The notes below the pieces were generated by a model. That model made no database searches. It was not told the DNA's origin and was given only the letters and a program-made list of their open reading frames with translations. Source: Heterohyrax brucei (taxonomy: Eukaryota > Chordata > Mammalia > Hyracoidea > Procaviidae). Taken from it: a stretch of DNA of 64,000 nt. Made by a program: the position numbers and the translations under genes. Positions 1-9,621 of this stretch are shown here, one piece after another (position 1 is the stretch's first letter; every line of letters begins with the position of its first letter). The stretch lies in assembly GCA_028571685.1 (NCBI GenBank), contig CM053164.1:42892501-42956500 (forward strand), written 5' to 3'.

Positions 1-140
1 AGTTAACTGTATGGCTGCTAATCAAAAGGTCAGCAGTTGAAATCCACAGGGTGCTCCTTGGAAACCCTTAGGGGCAGTTTACTTCTCCTGTAGAGTTCCT
101 ATGAGTGGGAGTCAACTGCGTAAGAATGGGTTTATAAAGT
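1..140 (+). repeat. AfroSINE copy, 5' end cut by window edge
   Basis: The copy begins inside the tRNA-like head (GGCTGCTAATCAAAAGGTCAG). It runs through a B-box-like stretch to the GTCAACTGCG tail region. CpG sites are largely decayed, so this is an old copy. Confidence 0.8.
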
Positions 141-203
141 TTCCAAGGCGTTGACCTTTCGGTTAGCAACTGTGGCTCTCAAACACTGTGCTACCAGGGC
201 TTC
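141..203 (-). repeat. AfroSINE fragment, head part only
   Basis: Reads in reverse: GACCTTTCGGTTAGCAACTG followed by CTACCAGGGCTTC, the complement of the SINE head. It abuts the preceding + copy, giving a tail-to-tail inverted pair. Confidence 0.7.
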
Positions 204-211
204 AAAGACTC

Positions 212-408
212 TCTAGCCCAGTACTTTTCAGTCTTGGCTGCACATTAGAATCTAGTGGGGAGTTAAAAAATAATAATAATAATAACTTGATCTCCAGACT
301 CATCAAATTAGAAACAGGGGAAGTGAGACACAGGCACTGATAGTTTATAAAGCTCCCCATGTGATTCCAGTGAGCAGCCAATGCCAAGGACCACTGGAGA
401 GGGGTGGG
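212..408 (+). repeat. MER5A-like hAT-Charlie DNA transposon remnant
   Basis: Shows the order typical of MER5A: 'TGCACATTAGAATC', a central purine/pyrimidine segment, 'AGCTCCCCATGTGATTCCAG', then 'AAGGACCACTGG'. A short (TAA)n run lies inside at about 266-284. The family was assigned from memory of the consensus, not by alignment. Confidence 0.55.
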
Positions 409-409
409 G

Positions 410-1050
410 ATATGGTGGGCCAACACAATACAGACACTGGGTGTAAAGCCCTGATTTAGAGTGGATAGTCAATAAATGTTGTTCTCTTCCTCCACCTACC
501 CTGCTGGGCTGAGAATCCAGATTAAATGGCTATACCCTCTTCTCCTTCTGGCATTCTGCCCACTCCTGCAAAGGAGGGCATGGTGGCCCTGTGCTAAGAA
601 CATACCCTCTCCATTTGGGCAGACAGGCTGCCTAATCATTCTGTGCTCCTTTCTAACACGGCACAGAGGGCTTATGTAAATTAAAAAAAAAATTCAGATC
701 GTGAATTACATCTATATCAATAAACATTTTAATTCAGGAAATAACGGTAGATACGAAAGAGAAGAGGCTCGAGTCTTAAGCCATTTACAGGTGGGACTGG
801 GAGTAAAGGCAGAGAAGGAGTCTGGTGGAGCATGAGGAGAACTGATAAGAGTGGACGCCTGGAAATCAAGTGACGAAAGGTTTTAGAGTAAAGTGCAACA
901 ACTGCAAGATGTTGCTGATACTGAGGAAACAAGGCTTGAGAACTGACAAAGAGATTTGGCAGTGTGGAGGTCACTGGGGGCCATTACGATGAAATGAAGG
1001 AGGCAGAAAAGAGGAAACTTGACAACAGACTCTCAGAATGAGATACAGGC
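410..1050. other. Intergenic DNA, nothing recognised
   Basis: No gene, RNA or clear repeat was recognised. Short open frames here lack family features, splice context or conserved motifs. Confidence 0.5.
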
Positions 1051-1054
1051 AGAG

Positions 1055-1130
1055 CCCAGGTTACTAACCAGATCCATTCCTAAGTCTGTCTTTAGACTAA
1101 ATTTGTAGGTAAGAGGAAACAGATACATAT
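1055..1130 (+). repeat. Unclassified ~75 bp repeat module, copy A
   Basis: Contains GGTTACTAACCAGATCCATT followed by AATTTGTAGGTAAGAGGAAA. The same order of blocks recurs at 17662-17742 (+) and 19830-19890 (-). It is a shared interspersed sequence whose family I cannot name. Confidence 0.55.
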
Positions 1131-1273
1131 GTTTCTTATTTAGCCTCAGTCAGTGATCTGTTTTAGTATATAGCATATATTTTACCTTTTTGACTCAAAG
1201 CAGTGGGTTTTGGATTTTGCTATGCGTATAAATGAAACCCCAGTGGTGGGGGGTTAAGTGCTATGTAGGTATA

Positions 1274-1440
1274 TAAAGGAATCCTGTTTGAATAGTTGTT
1301 AAGAGCCACAGCTGCTAACCAAAGGGTCAGCAGTTTGAATTCATCACTGGTTCCTTGGAAATCCTGTGGGGCAGATCTACTCTGTCCTAGAGGATCACTG
1401 TGAGTTGAAAATCGACTCAACAGCAATGGGTTTATGCTTA
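1274..1440 (+). repeat. AfroSINE copy
   Basis: Near full length: head with GCTGCTAACCAAAGGGTCAG, middle GGGGCAGATCTACTCTGTCC, end ATCGACTCAACAGCAATGGG. It lacks a long T-rich tail. Confidence 0.85.
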
Positions 1441-1444
1441 TAAA

Positions 1445-2505
1445 ACACTTAAGAAACACTGCCAAACCATGCATTGTTTTCATAAGCGTCACAAAGTAGT
1501 GTGTGCTTTCTGTTAAAAACCATTGTGCATGTTTAACTCAAAATTTTTATGTAATGGGCTTTATAGCAGTCCATTCTTAAGTATGAGTTGTCTGTAAATA
1601 GCATGTTCATAACCTGAGGATTGCCTATACTCTCTAAAAGCTTGATCCTGAATCATGTGTGAAGTGCAGGTTCCTGACTCCAAAACAGCCTGAGTCCCCA
1701 ACATCTTCTGCTCCAGGCTATTTCTGCTACTGCTGAGCAAGTGCCTACAGGGCTGTCTCCTCCCTGGACAAACCCTACACACAGGCAGGCAGTGTGGGAA
1801 AGAAGCTCTCACAGCAGGAAATATGGCAGGAGGCTCCAGGGCCTGGTAAGTGGGGTTGGAAATCCCAGACTGAAATGCAGAGAAATAGAGCTGGAGGAAA
1901 ACGTGGTCATCCCATAACCCAGTGCCTCTCGAACTGAGCTCAGGTCTCTCCAAGCATCTTTTAGGGGCTACAGCTTTGTTGAATTTCTCATTCTAAGATT
2001 ATGAGATAGATGTCACTTGAACAAAGACTCTATGGCTTAAAATAAAGCTTGAAATCCACCAGTCTAGTCCAGTGGTTATATAGCTGAATCACTTTCAAAA
2101 AAGGTGTTCTAATTAACACCACTAATTTCTACAAATAAAAAAAGTGGAAATTGCAATTGTTTTGTTATGGGCAATTTGCCACAATAAAAAGATTTATGAC
2201 AAAAAAAAAAAAATTGTTCAGAGTCCAGAGAGTGGCTTCTCCCTACAAAAAGGGACCAGAACATCTTTGAGAAACAGCTAGTTCCAGGTATGAGGCAGAA
2301 GTACAAGTCATGCCTTAGGCAGATGTGACAAAGCAAGGAATTGCTCCAAAAGGGATAAGATTGTGTCAAAAAAGACCAAGTTTGAGTTTCCAAGGGCCAA
2401 ATCTGGGAAAATTTGAGCATCAAAAAGAATAATTACCATGACTGATTACAAAATGATAAATAAATACAAATTCACTTTATTTCTATTAAAAAGAAGGAAT
2501 AGGTA
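1445..2505. other. Intergenic DNA, nothing recognised
   Basis: AT-rich non-coding DNA with an A-run near 2200-2212. Open frames of up to 130 codons on the - strand (for example 1561-1953) show no domain or family resemblance, so I treat them as chance. Confidence 0.5.
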
Positions 2506-2507
2506 TA

Positions 2508-3110
2508 ACTAGTCTTTTGCTAAGAGAGGCTTCTGCACTCCATATTGGTGAGTGGCATCTGGGGTCTTAAAAGCTAGCAAGCTGCCATCTGCAGAACACC
2601 AAATGGTCCCAACCCATCTGGAACAGATGACTGAAAACATAAAAGACACGAGGAAGAATGAGCCCAGGACACAGAAGGACCCATATGATTGGGAAACTGC
2701 ATCCACATGAGACCAGAAGAACCAGATGGTGACCAGACACCACCAAAGGTGTCCGTGGTGTTGAACACAATGTAGAGTCCCTGATGTAGCACGAGAAAAA
2801 GAGGTGTGCAGTTCAAGAACTCTACTAAAAGACTAGAATAGATGGCCTGACAGCCTGGAGGGTCCTGTGGGAACATGGCCCTTAGGCTTCCTGCTGGTCC
2901 AGACCTGAAACCAGTACTCAGGTCAGCTCTGCAGACAACAATGGACTAGACTCAGGGACAAAGTGTGAGCATGTGGTGTGTGTACTTTATGGTTTTCTAC
3001 ATTTATAGGAGGCTGTCCTATTAGTTTCTTTCTAGATGGGAAAAGAGAGGGTGGAGAGGAGGGGATAAGTGTTCATTTAGAAGATACCAGAAGTAAAGTG
3101 AAAAGGAGGA
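2508..3110 (+). mobile_element. 5'-truncated LINE-1 3' UTR, sense
   Basis: Contains GTGGCATCTGGGGTCTTAAA near its start and a purine-rich G/A stretch near 3040-3070. Reverse-complement counterparts occur at 5660-6450 and 15386-15812, and a sense relative at 34143-34585. This fits a lineage-specific L1 3' UTR. No ORF2 coding sequence is attached. Confidence 0.6.
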
Positions 3111-3900
3111 GTGTGTTGTCACAGGGTGAGGAGAGTAGATGGAGTTCTAGATAGGAAGGCATGCAAAACTGATTTGGATCCTATACTTTCGCTTAATCAT
3201 CATCATAATAATGAAAAGACTAAAAGAGAGAAAATTAAAGGAAACCTTTCCTCTACCACTGGAAGTGATTCTTATACCAGTTCCTTAGTCTGAATGTTGC
3301 CAATTACAGAGGAAAAATTAATGTTTATACTGCATTTTTCCGAGGACCTGTGTTATTGATGAACAGGTCTTTTCTACAGAACAAGGCCAGCTAATGAATG
3401 AAGGAATCACAGAATTTAGAAGATAACCACTGTACACCCTGAAATGTCATGCAAGGATTCTAAATAGATGACAAAATCATGAGGTAAAAGGTTGTTGGAT
3501 AAGAGGATATTCTCATGGTGACAAACTGTGAGCCATCAAAAAACAGCAGAGAAAAAAATGTGTCTTTACAGTGAGAGCTCTAGAGATCATCAAGCTTAGC
3601 AGTATTAGTAGGACAACCTGATATTCTGGGCTTCTGATATACTGTGATACAAAATTTACAGCACCACCTATAATGTCCTTCTGTCAAAAATGTTTTAATA
3701 GGAATCTTCTCAAGTCTTTAGATGTAGCTTCCAATTTTTAGGAAATACAGGGTATAGAACAAACAAATAACACCATAAGAAGCGAATCCAGATATAGAAG
3801 GTGCAGTAGAAAAAGTATTCCAGTCAGTGCCAGAAATTAACAAAAAAAGGCTTTGTTTTAAAGTTGAAAGAGATTAAAGATCTTTGACAACTAAAGGTAA
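3111..3900. other. Intergenic DNA, nothing recognised
   Basis: AT-rich single-copy-looking sequence. No coding, RNA or repeat signature was identified. Confidence 0.5.
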
Positions 3901-4052
3901 TGTGGAAACACTGATGGCATAGTAGTTGAAAGCTATGCCTGACAATTTCAATCCTATAGGCACTCCATGGAAACCCTGCAGGTAGTTCTACTCTGCCCTA
4001 TTGGGTCACTATGAATTGGAGTAAATTCAATCACAGTTTGTTTTTTTTTTAA
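3901..4052 (+). repeat. AfroSINE copy, diverged
   Basis: Shows GGAAACACTGATGGCATAGT at the head, a degraded B box (TTTCAATCC) and a T10 tail at 4043-4052. Confidence 0.8.
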
Positions 4053-4129
4053 AAGATAATGCATGAAAGTTCATTGAATAATGTTTTGAAGAAGCCAATT
4101 ATAAAAGGCAAACTGAATATAGAGTAGTT

Positions 4130-4523
4130 AAAAGGAAACTAAAGAGAACTGATACCTTTGAATTATGGTTTTGGAGAAAAACACTGAATACACTATGCAC
4201 CACTGAAAAAAAAAACAAAACAGATCTGTCTTGGAAGTACACCCAGAGTGCTCCTAAGAAGCAAGGATGGCAAGACTACATCTTACATATTTTTGACACG
4301 TTGCCAGGAGGGAATCAGTCCCTGGAGAAGGACATCATGCTTGGTAAAGTAGAGGGTCACTGAAAAAGAGGAAGACCCTCAAGGAGATTGATTAACACAG
4401 TGGATACAACAATGAGCTCGGGCTTAGCAATTGCGAGTATGGTACAGAACTGGCCAATGTTTCGTTCTGTTGTACATAGGATTGTTGTAAGTTGAAACTG
4501 ACTTTATGACACCTAACACAAGG
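4130..4523 (+). mobile_element. RTE-type LINE, 3' end fragment
   Basis: Carries the degenerate C-terminal end of an RTE ORF2 (TTTGAATTATGGTTTTGGAG, then GTCCCTGGAGAAGGACATCA). It ends ACTTTATGACACCTAACACA, the usual RTE end before CAACAA. The same module recurs at 57263, 61240 and, in reverse, at 12662 and 29828. Confidence 0.75.
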
Positions 4524-4732
4524 AGCCCTGGTGGAGTAAAACGGTTAAAGTGCTTGATTAGTAATCAAAAAGTTGGTAGTTCAAACCTACCAGCCACTCT
4601 GGGGAGGAAGGATGTGGTGGTCTGCTTCTGTAGGGATTTACAGCCTTGGAAGCCCTATGCGGCAGCTCCACTCTGTCCTACAGGGATATTATGAGTCAGA
4701 ATAGACCTGATAGTGGTGGGTTATTTAAAAAG
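4524..4732 (+). repeat. AfroSINE, long subtype
   Basis: Head GGAGCCCTGGTGGAGTAAAA. It carries the extra internal block GTGGTCTGCTTCTGTAGGGA / TTACAGCCTTGGAAGCCCTA that marks the longer subtype. It sits directly behind the RTE fragment and opposes the next copy. Confidence 0.85.
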
Positions 4733-4734
4733 CA

Positions 4735-4905
4735 CCGAACCCAAACCTGTGGCTATCAAGCTGATTTTGACTCGGCAACCCTGTGGAATAGTGTAGAACT
4801 GCCCCCACCCAGGGTTTCCACGGAGCAGTTGGTAGAAACTTAAACTGCCAGGCTTTCAGTGAGCAGCTAAATTCATACCAAGGCACCACCAGGGCTCCAG
4901 TGGGT
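4735..4905 (-). repeat. AfroSINE copy, inverted relative to neighbour
   Basis: Reverse complement pattern: CCAAACCTGTGGCTATCAAG, GAACTGCCCCCACCCAGGGT, CACCACCAGGGCTCC. It forms an inverted pair with 4524-4732 across only a few bases. Confidence 0.8.
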
Positions 4906-4909
4906 TATT

Positions 4910-5650
4910 AAAAATCTATTATTATTTTTTTAGGAATAAAAACAATACTATGGTTATAATGGACTTACTCTTCAGTGTTAGATTCTGAAGTATTTAGTGG
5001 TGAGGGATCATGTCTGCAATTTATTTTCACGTGTCTCAGCAAAAAAACGAAAAGAAAAACACTGTATAGAATACATATACTATCGATAAACACAAATGAA
5101 ACAAATACGGTAGAACATTGACTTTTGTAGAACTGGTTGTATAACCAAACTCTTTAGTTTGTTTATTGTGTTATCCTTTCCACTTGGTGATGTTTGTGGA
5201 TTTTCTTTACAGGAAAACAGCAACAAAACCAAAGCTGCAGACCCTGGGCCTTTGAATCTTTTAAATGATCACAAATGACTGAGGCACAGTCAGAGATAAG
5301 AACCATTGATCCAATTCCCACATTTCATAGATATGATGACTGAGACAAGAAGAATTGAAGTGACTTTCCAAGGGACAGAATAAAGACTAGAATTCATATT
5401 ACTTCGCTTCTAGTACAGTGTTCTTTTCTTATAAAACTTCTAAAGGAATTTCCCAGATAAGAAACCATGCCTTCATAAATACCTGAAGCTCTTGCTTGCC
5501 AGCAGCTGTACTGCACAAGGCAAGAGCATTTGGTCATCTAGGGGGTGCTGGATTGTTGGAGTTGGGGCTACAGGAGAAGGTAGAAGGAGGTATCAGTAGT
5601 ATTAAAAACAATTAGAAGGGAGAAAAGACTATTAAAGGTACTAAGGGCAA
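4910..5650. other. Intergenic DNA with one MIR remnant
   Basis: AT-rich. Apart from the MIR at about 5318-5425, nothing was recognised. 5651-5659 (GGGCAGTCT) is the candidate left target-site duplication of the following element. Confidence 0.5.
5318..5425 (-). repeat. MIR SINE remnant
   Basis: ATTTCATAGATATGATGACT, then GAAGTGACTTTCCAAGGGAC, matches the complement of the MIR core (GATGAGGAAACTGAGGC ... GACTTGCCCAAGG), well diverged. Confidence 0.5.
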
Positions 5651-5659
5651 GGGCAGTCT

Positions 5660-8245
5660 GTTTTTTTTTTTTATGACTGAAAATGTACATTCCTATATAA
5701 ATTTACATGCCCACCTATATGCAGCTTCCACTGCTCCCCCTACCCGGTGACAGCACACTATACCTCTCTGCTCCATACCTGTCTCATCCTCCCAATAGTC
5801 TCCTTTCCCCTCCTCTCCACCCACTCCCCTTCCTTCAGCCAGAGGTCAGCAGGATGATATCCTATAGATGCATAGAACCATAAAGTGCATCCAATATATG
5901 GTCACTCTGCATCTCCAAGTCCAATCCATTCATGTCTGAAGAGTGGACCTTCGTTATGATTTATGGTCAAGGGCAGCATCAAGGCCAGGGGCCATGCTCC
6001 CAGGGGAACCCCGAAGCCGCTGGACCATCAATTGTGGTCTTTTAGTGGAGATCTCAGGGTGCACCCCTTTTTGTTCTTGTGTTGCCAGTGAGACTCAACT
6101 CAGTGTGCTCCATCGTGGCTATCACTGGTGGTGGCCAGAAACCATCTGGTTCTTCAGGTCCCAAGTCGATGTAGGCACCCACTCCTGTGGGTCTCTCTAT
6201 CTTCTGAGTTGTCTTTATCCCATGTCATTTCTGTCCTCGGTGATGATCCGTTCCTGCTGAGTTGGGACCATTTGCTGTGCCCTCGGATGGCAGCTTGGCA
6301 GCTTTTAAGACCCCAGATGCCACTTACCAATGTGAGGTGCAGAGAGCCTCTTAGTAAAACGCTAGTTGTGCCAAATGGCCTCGTTTTTGCTGGAGAGCAT
6401 GGTCCCATGCCCCCTGCCCCAGCTACTCTGTCTTTGCAATATTGGGTTAAGATGGAAGGAGTATTCACTGATGCCATTGTGATATGTTTATCTTTATGTT
6501 GATGTTTTCTCTGTTGTTCTTATTAGTCTGTTCTGGGACATTCTGTTTTTTGAGTTGGTTTTTCACCTTTTTCAGAGCTGTTTTTGTAGTTGTTGAGACT
6601 CCTGTGTTATATTTATTGAAACGGTATGTTACATCTTTGTTGTGCTTTATGGCTGCCCTTATGATCCCCTTTAATAAACTATATATAAACCCAGTTTTAA
6701 CTACTACCAGTCTTGTCATCTGACTCTCCATCTGGAAGGACTATAATGACTGTAGTACATCCCTCTTTTTAATATGATGCCATCATAGTTTTCATGATAA
6801 TCACTGGATTGTTTCTTTCTGTATTAAAGCTGTGATTGAATTTGGAGCCTTCCCTAACTGAGTAGAGTTTTGAGTAGTGTGTCAGTCTAAAATATAAAGT
6901 TAGTGGTTTTGTTCTTCTAAGCCAAAGCCAAGAACTTCTTTCAGTATTTCTTGTAGTTTTGGTTTGGTTTTTATGAAGTCTCTGAGTTTCTGTTTATCTG
7001 GGAATGTCTTAATTTCATTTTCATATTTGAAAGATAGTTTTGCAGGATATGTAATTCTTGGTTGGAAGTTCTTCTCCTTCAAGGCTTTGAATGTGTCATG
7101 CCACTGTCTCCGTGCCAGCATGGTTTCTGCTGAGAATTCTGATGAGATCCTACAGGGTTTCCCTCTAAATGTTAGCTTTGCTTTGAATCTTGCTGCCTTT
7201 AAGTGCTGCTGCTTATGTTTCATTTTGTTAAGCTTGATTATAATATGTCTTGAAGTCTTTCTTTTGAGATCTATATTGAGTGGCATATGATATGCATGTG
7301 AGATGCCTACATTCTCTTCCTTCATGATTTCTGGGAAGTTTTCTGTCAGCAGCTCAGCAACAATACCCTCTGTGTTCTCAGATGTCTCACCCTGTTCAGG
7401 GACTCCAATGAATCGACGGTTGTTCCCCTTAATAGAGTCCCACATGCTTCTTAATGTTTCTTCATTTTTCTTGTTTCTTTTTTTCTGATTTCTGCTCATA
7501 GATGCTGGCGTCAGTAGCTCTGTCTTCCAAGTCAGAAATTCTTTTTTCCAGTTGTTCCATTCTGTTTCCTTGGCTTTGAATGGAAGTTTGTATGTCTTTG
7601 ATTTTGTTCTTGATCTGCTGGATTTCAGAGTACTGGTGTTCCCTTAGATCCAACAGCTTGCTTAATTTTTCCTTTTGTTTTGCTGCATTTTGTATAAGGT
7701 CTAGAAGGGCTCTGTATATAATCCTTTTGTATTCACCTTCTGATGATGTCATAAGAGTTTCTTCATCTGGAAAACTTCTTTGTTGTTTTGTTTGTCAGCC
7801 TTCTGAAGCCATGGGTGATTTCTTGTGTGCCACAAGTGTCTGTTGCTTTTGGGGTCCCATGTGAGTAAGTAGAGGCTGGGAGAGATATTGTGATGATGGA
7901 TTGCAGATGTTTTTCTAGGCTGTCTTAAAATGTAAAGCAAAAGGTATCTGACCACTTCCTAAGTCAGTCAGGTTTTCAGATGTAGCGGTCCCTCTTCCCA
8001 ACTGGCAAAGTAAGCACCTCTATATCCAACCCAAGATATACAAATTAGCTCAAAATACAGCAGTGCTACTGCCCTGTTCTCCTCTGCTGACAGGGCCCAG
8101 CTTTTGGAGACACTGTGTAAACTACTGCTTTTCTGGTAGAAAAGCACTCTCCTGCGGGCTGGGTCTGGTTCCCAAACTAAAAAATAGGTCCAGCTGCGGC
8201 CACTGTATCTAAGCTGGCGCCCTCCACAGAGTCAGCAGATGGGAG
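5660..8245 (-). mobile_element. Half-LINE-1 (HAL1-like) element, near full length
   Basis: Read on the - strand, a 5' UTR-like GC-rich leader (about 7760-8245) is followed by a broken LINE-1 ORF1 (7752-6900). A K/N-rich A-rich segment (about 6730-6465) and an L1 3' UTR then end in an A-tail (T11 at 5661-5671 on +). No reverse transcriptase or endonuclease sequence appears between ORF1 and the 3' UTR. The 9-base string GGGCAGTCT flanks both ends (5651-5659 and 8246-8254) and looks like a target-site duplication. The element is about 2.6 kb, whereas a complete L1 is 6-7 kb. This fits the HAL1 type, which keeps ORF1 only. An L1 that lost ORF2 by internal deletion is the alternative. Confidence 0.6.
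6900..7752 (-). pseudogene. LINE-1 ORF1 protein, frameshifted
   Basis: ORF1p is the RNA-binding trimeric chaperone of LINE-1. The N-terminal part (7752-7462) encodes a heptad-rich coiled coil (RISDLEDRATDASIYEQKSE region). The C-terminal part lies in another frame (7499-6900). It keeps the RRM/CTD landmarks WDSIKGNNRRFIGVPE, AETMLARRQWHDTFK and PAKLSFKYENEIKTFP. The two frames overlap by about 38 bases near 7462-7499, so at least one indel breaks the gene. The lysine/asparagine-rich linker at the break is slippage-prone. It is not expected to make a full protein. Confidence 0.85.
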
Positions 8246-8254
8246 GGGCAGTCT

Positions 8255-8560
8255 TAATTTTAAACTTTTGCATTGCACTAGAGAACTGAATTTTCACTTT
8301 TAAAGAATTTGATTTTTTACATTATCAGTAAAAGTAATCCATGAGATTAAATTTCATTTCACCTATTTATAAGACTTTTGTAGATAAAATCACAAGTAAG
8401 AAAAACAAACAAACCCAAATCCCGACTATTGGTTTGGAAATGACATTAGCAATGATGTTTCTGATGTTGGAGGAGCCCATGCATTTTGCAGAGACACGAG
8501 CACTTAGTTCTGATGGCCAAGTGGTTCCTCTCAGTTTCTGCTGCAAAAGGTAGTCTTTGG
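8255..8560. other. Intergenic DNA, nothing recognised
   Basis: Short AT-rich stretch between the half-LINE and a MIR. No feature seen. Confidence 0.5.
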
Positions 8561-8562
8561 AA

Positions 8563-8660
8563 TCAAACACATCTGGATTCAAATTCTGACTTTAGTATTT
8601 ACTAGTTGTGTGATAATTAGGCAAATTATGTGACAGCTCCCAATTGCAGTTTACTCTTTG
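8563..8660 (+). repeat. MIR SINE remnant
   Basis: TCTGGATTCAAATTCTGACT, then TATTTACTAGTTGTGTGATA, follows the sense MIR order (CCTGGGTTCGAATCC ... ACTAGCTGTGTGACC). Confidence 0.6.
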
Positions 8661-8732
8661 AGTACAGTTAAGAAACTCTTTTTTTTTCAATCTAGTAAAC
8701 AGTTATTCAGCCCCTATTGCCCCGCACAGTTC

Positions 8733-8812
8733 TAAGTTGTACCCTGTTCTACAAGGTCAGTATGAGCTGAAATCGACTAGACAGCAACAGGTTTGATTTG
8801 GTTTTTTTGGTG
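8733..8812 (+). repeat. AfroSINE 3' fragment
   Basis: Only the 3' third remains: CTACAAGGTCAGTATGAGCT, then CAACAGGTTTGATTTGGTTT and a T-rich end. Confidence 0.7.
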
Positions 8813-9034
8813 CTTGCTAAGTACTGGGGCATTAGAGGGTCAGGCTCTCACAGAGAGGGAACAGATGATCAAGGGACTGGGGATACTCTGAAAAGACCAA
8901 GAGTAAGCCTTTCATCAGGGGATGGGGTTTCCAAAAGGAAGGAACATCTTATGGAAATATTGTGGAGGCCTGACAGCCTAGAGCAGCTAAAGAACAACAC
9001 ATAGTTCCTGTGGTTCTAATATAGGTAATCCACT

Positions 9035-9185
9035 TTCTACAGTCGTGGAGTCGATTCTGACTCACAGGGACCCTATAGGACCCAGAAGAACTGCTCAGTA
9101 GTTTCCGAGGAACAACTTGTGGATTCGAACTGTCAACTTTTTGGTTAGCAGTCGTAGCACTTAAACACGATGCTACGAAATACTG
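9035..9185 (-). repeat. AfroSINE copy at upstream edge of CpG island
   Basis: Reverse pattern GAGTCGATTCTGACTCACAG ... GGATTCGAACTGTCAACTTT ... GTCGTAGCAC. It keeps more CpG dinucleotides than most copies in the window, in line with its place beside the island. Confidence 0.8.
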
Positions 9186-9279
9186 TTTTGTTTTTGTTTT
9201 TGTTTTTTTAAAGAGGAGGAATAATCGTCTAGAACACGAACACTAAGTGCTGACAAAAACCTATTGCGAGGTCACAAGT

Positions 9280-9441
9280 TGGAAACCTCGGTGGAATAGT
9301 GGTGAAGTGCTGCATCTGCTAACCGAAAAGTCGCCAGTTCGAATCCACCAGACGCTCCTTGAAAATTTTACCGGACAGTTTTACTCCGTCCTTTAGGGCT
9401 GTCGACTCGGCGGCAGCGTTGTTGTTTCAGTGTTTGTTTTT
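9280..9441 (+). repeat. AfroSINE copy inside the MRPL33 promoter island
   Basis: Near full length: TTGGAAACCTCGGTGGAATA, AGTTCGAATCCACCAGACGC, GTCGACTCGGCGGCAGCGTT, then a T-rich tail. Unusually, most CpG sites of the consensus are intact. Its end lies about 160 bases upstream of the MRPL33 ATG. Confidence 0.85.
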
Positions 9442-9599
9442 AGGTCACCAGTTACGGGGTTTGCGGTTTCAGGTCGCAGTTTATATTAGAAGGAGGCGTA
9501 TCTTCTGACAACTTCCGGAGCCAGTTTTTAAAACGGGCCTGTGCCCCGGAAGCAGTTGTTTGTTGTGCGGGTGACCGAGACTGCAGAGGTGTCGTCGCC

Positions 9600-9621
9600 A
9601 TGTTCCTCAGTGCGGTCTTTT
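9600..9621 (+). CDS. MRPL33: MRPL33 coding exon 1
   Basis: Starts at ATG 9600 and encodes MFLSAVF plus one base of the next codon. The donor is GTAAGT at 9622. The ATG follows GTCGTCGCC (C at -3, a weak Kozak context). It is chosen because it matches the known N terminus. Confidence 0.95.

Noticed and set aside
1561-1953. 130-codon - strand frame
   Set aside because: No family resemblance, no splice or promoter context, and in-frame composition like the surrounding intergenic DNA.
6900-7499. Novel 199-residue protein
   Set aside because: It is the C-terminal part of LINE-1 ORF1 with the known ARRQWHDTFK / PAKLSFKYE landmarks, and the N-terminal part is in another frame.
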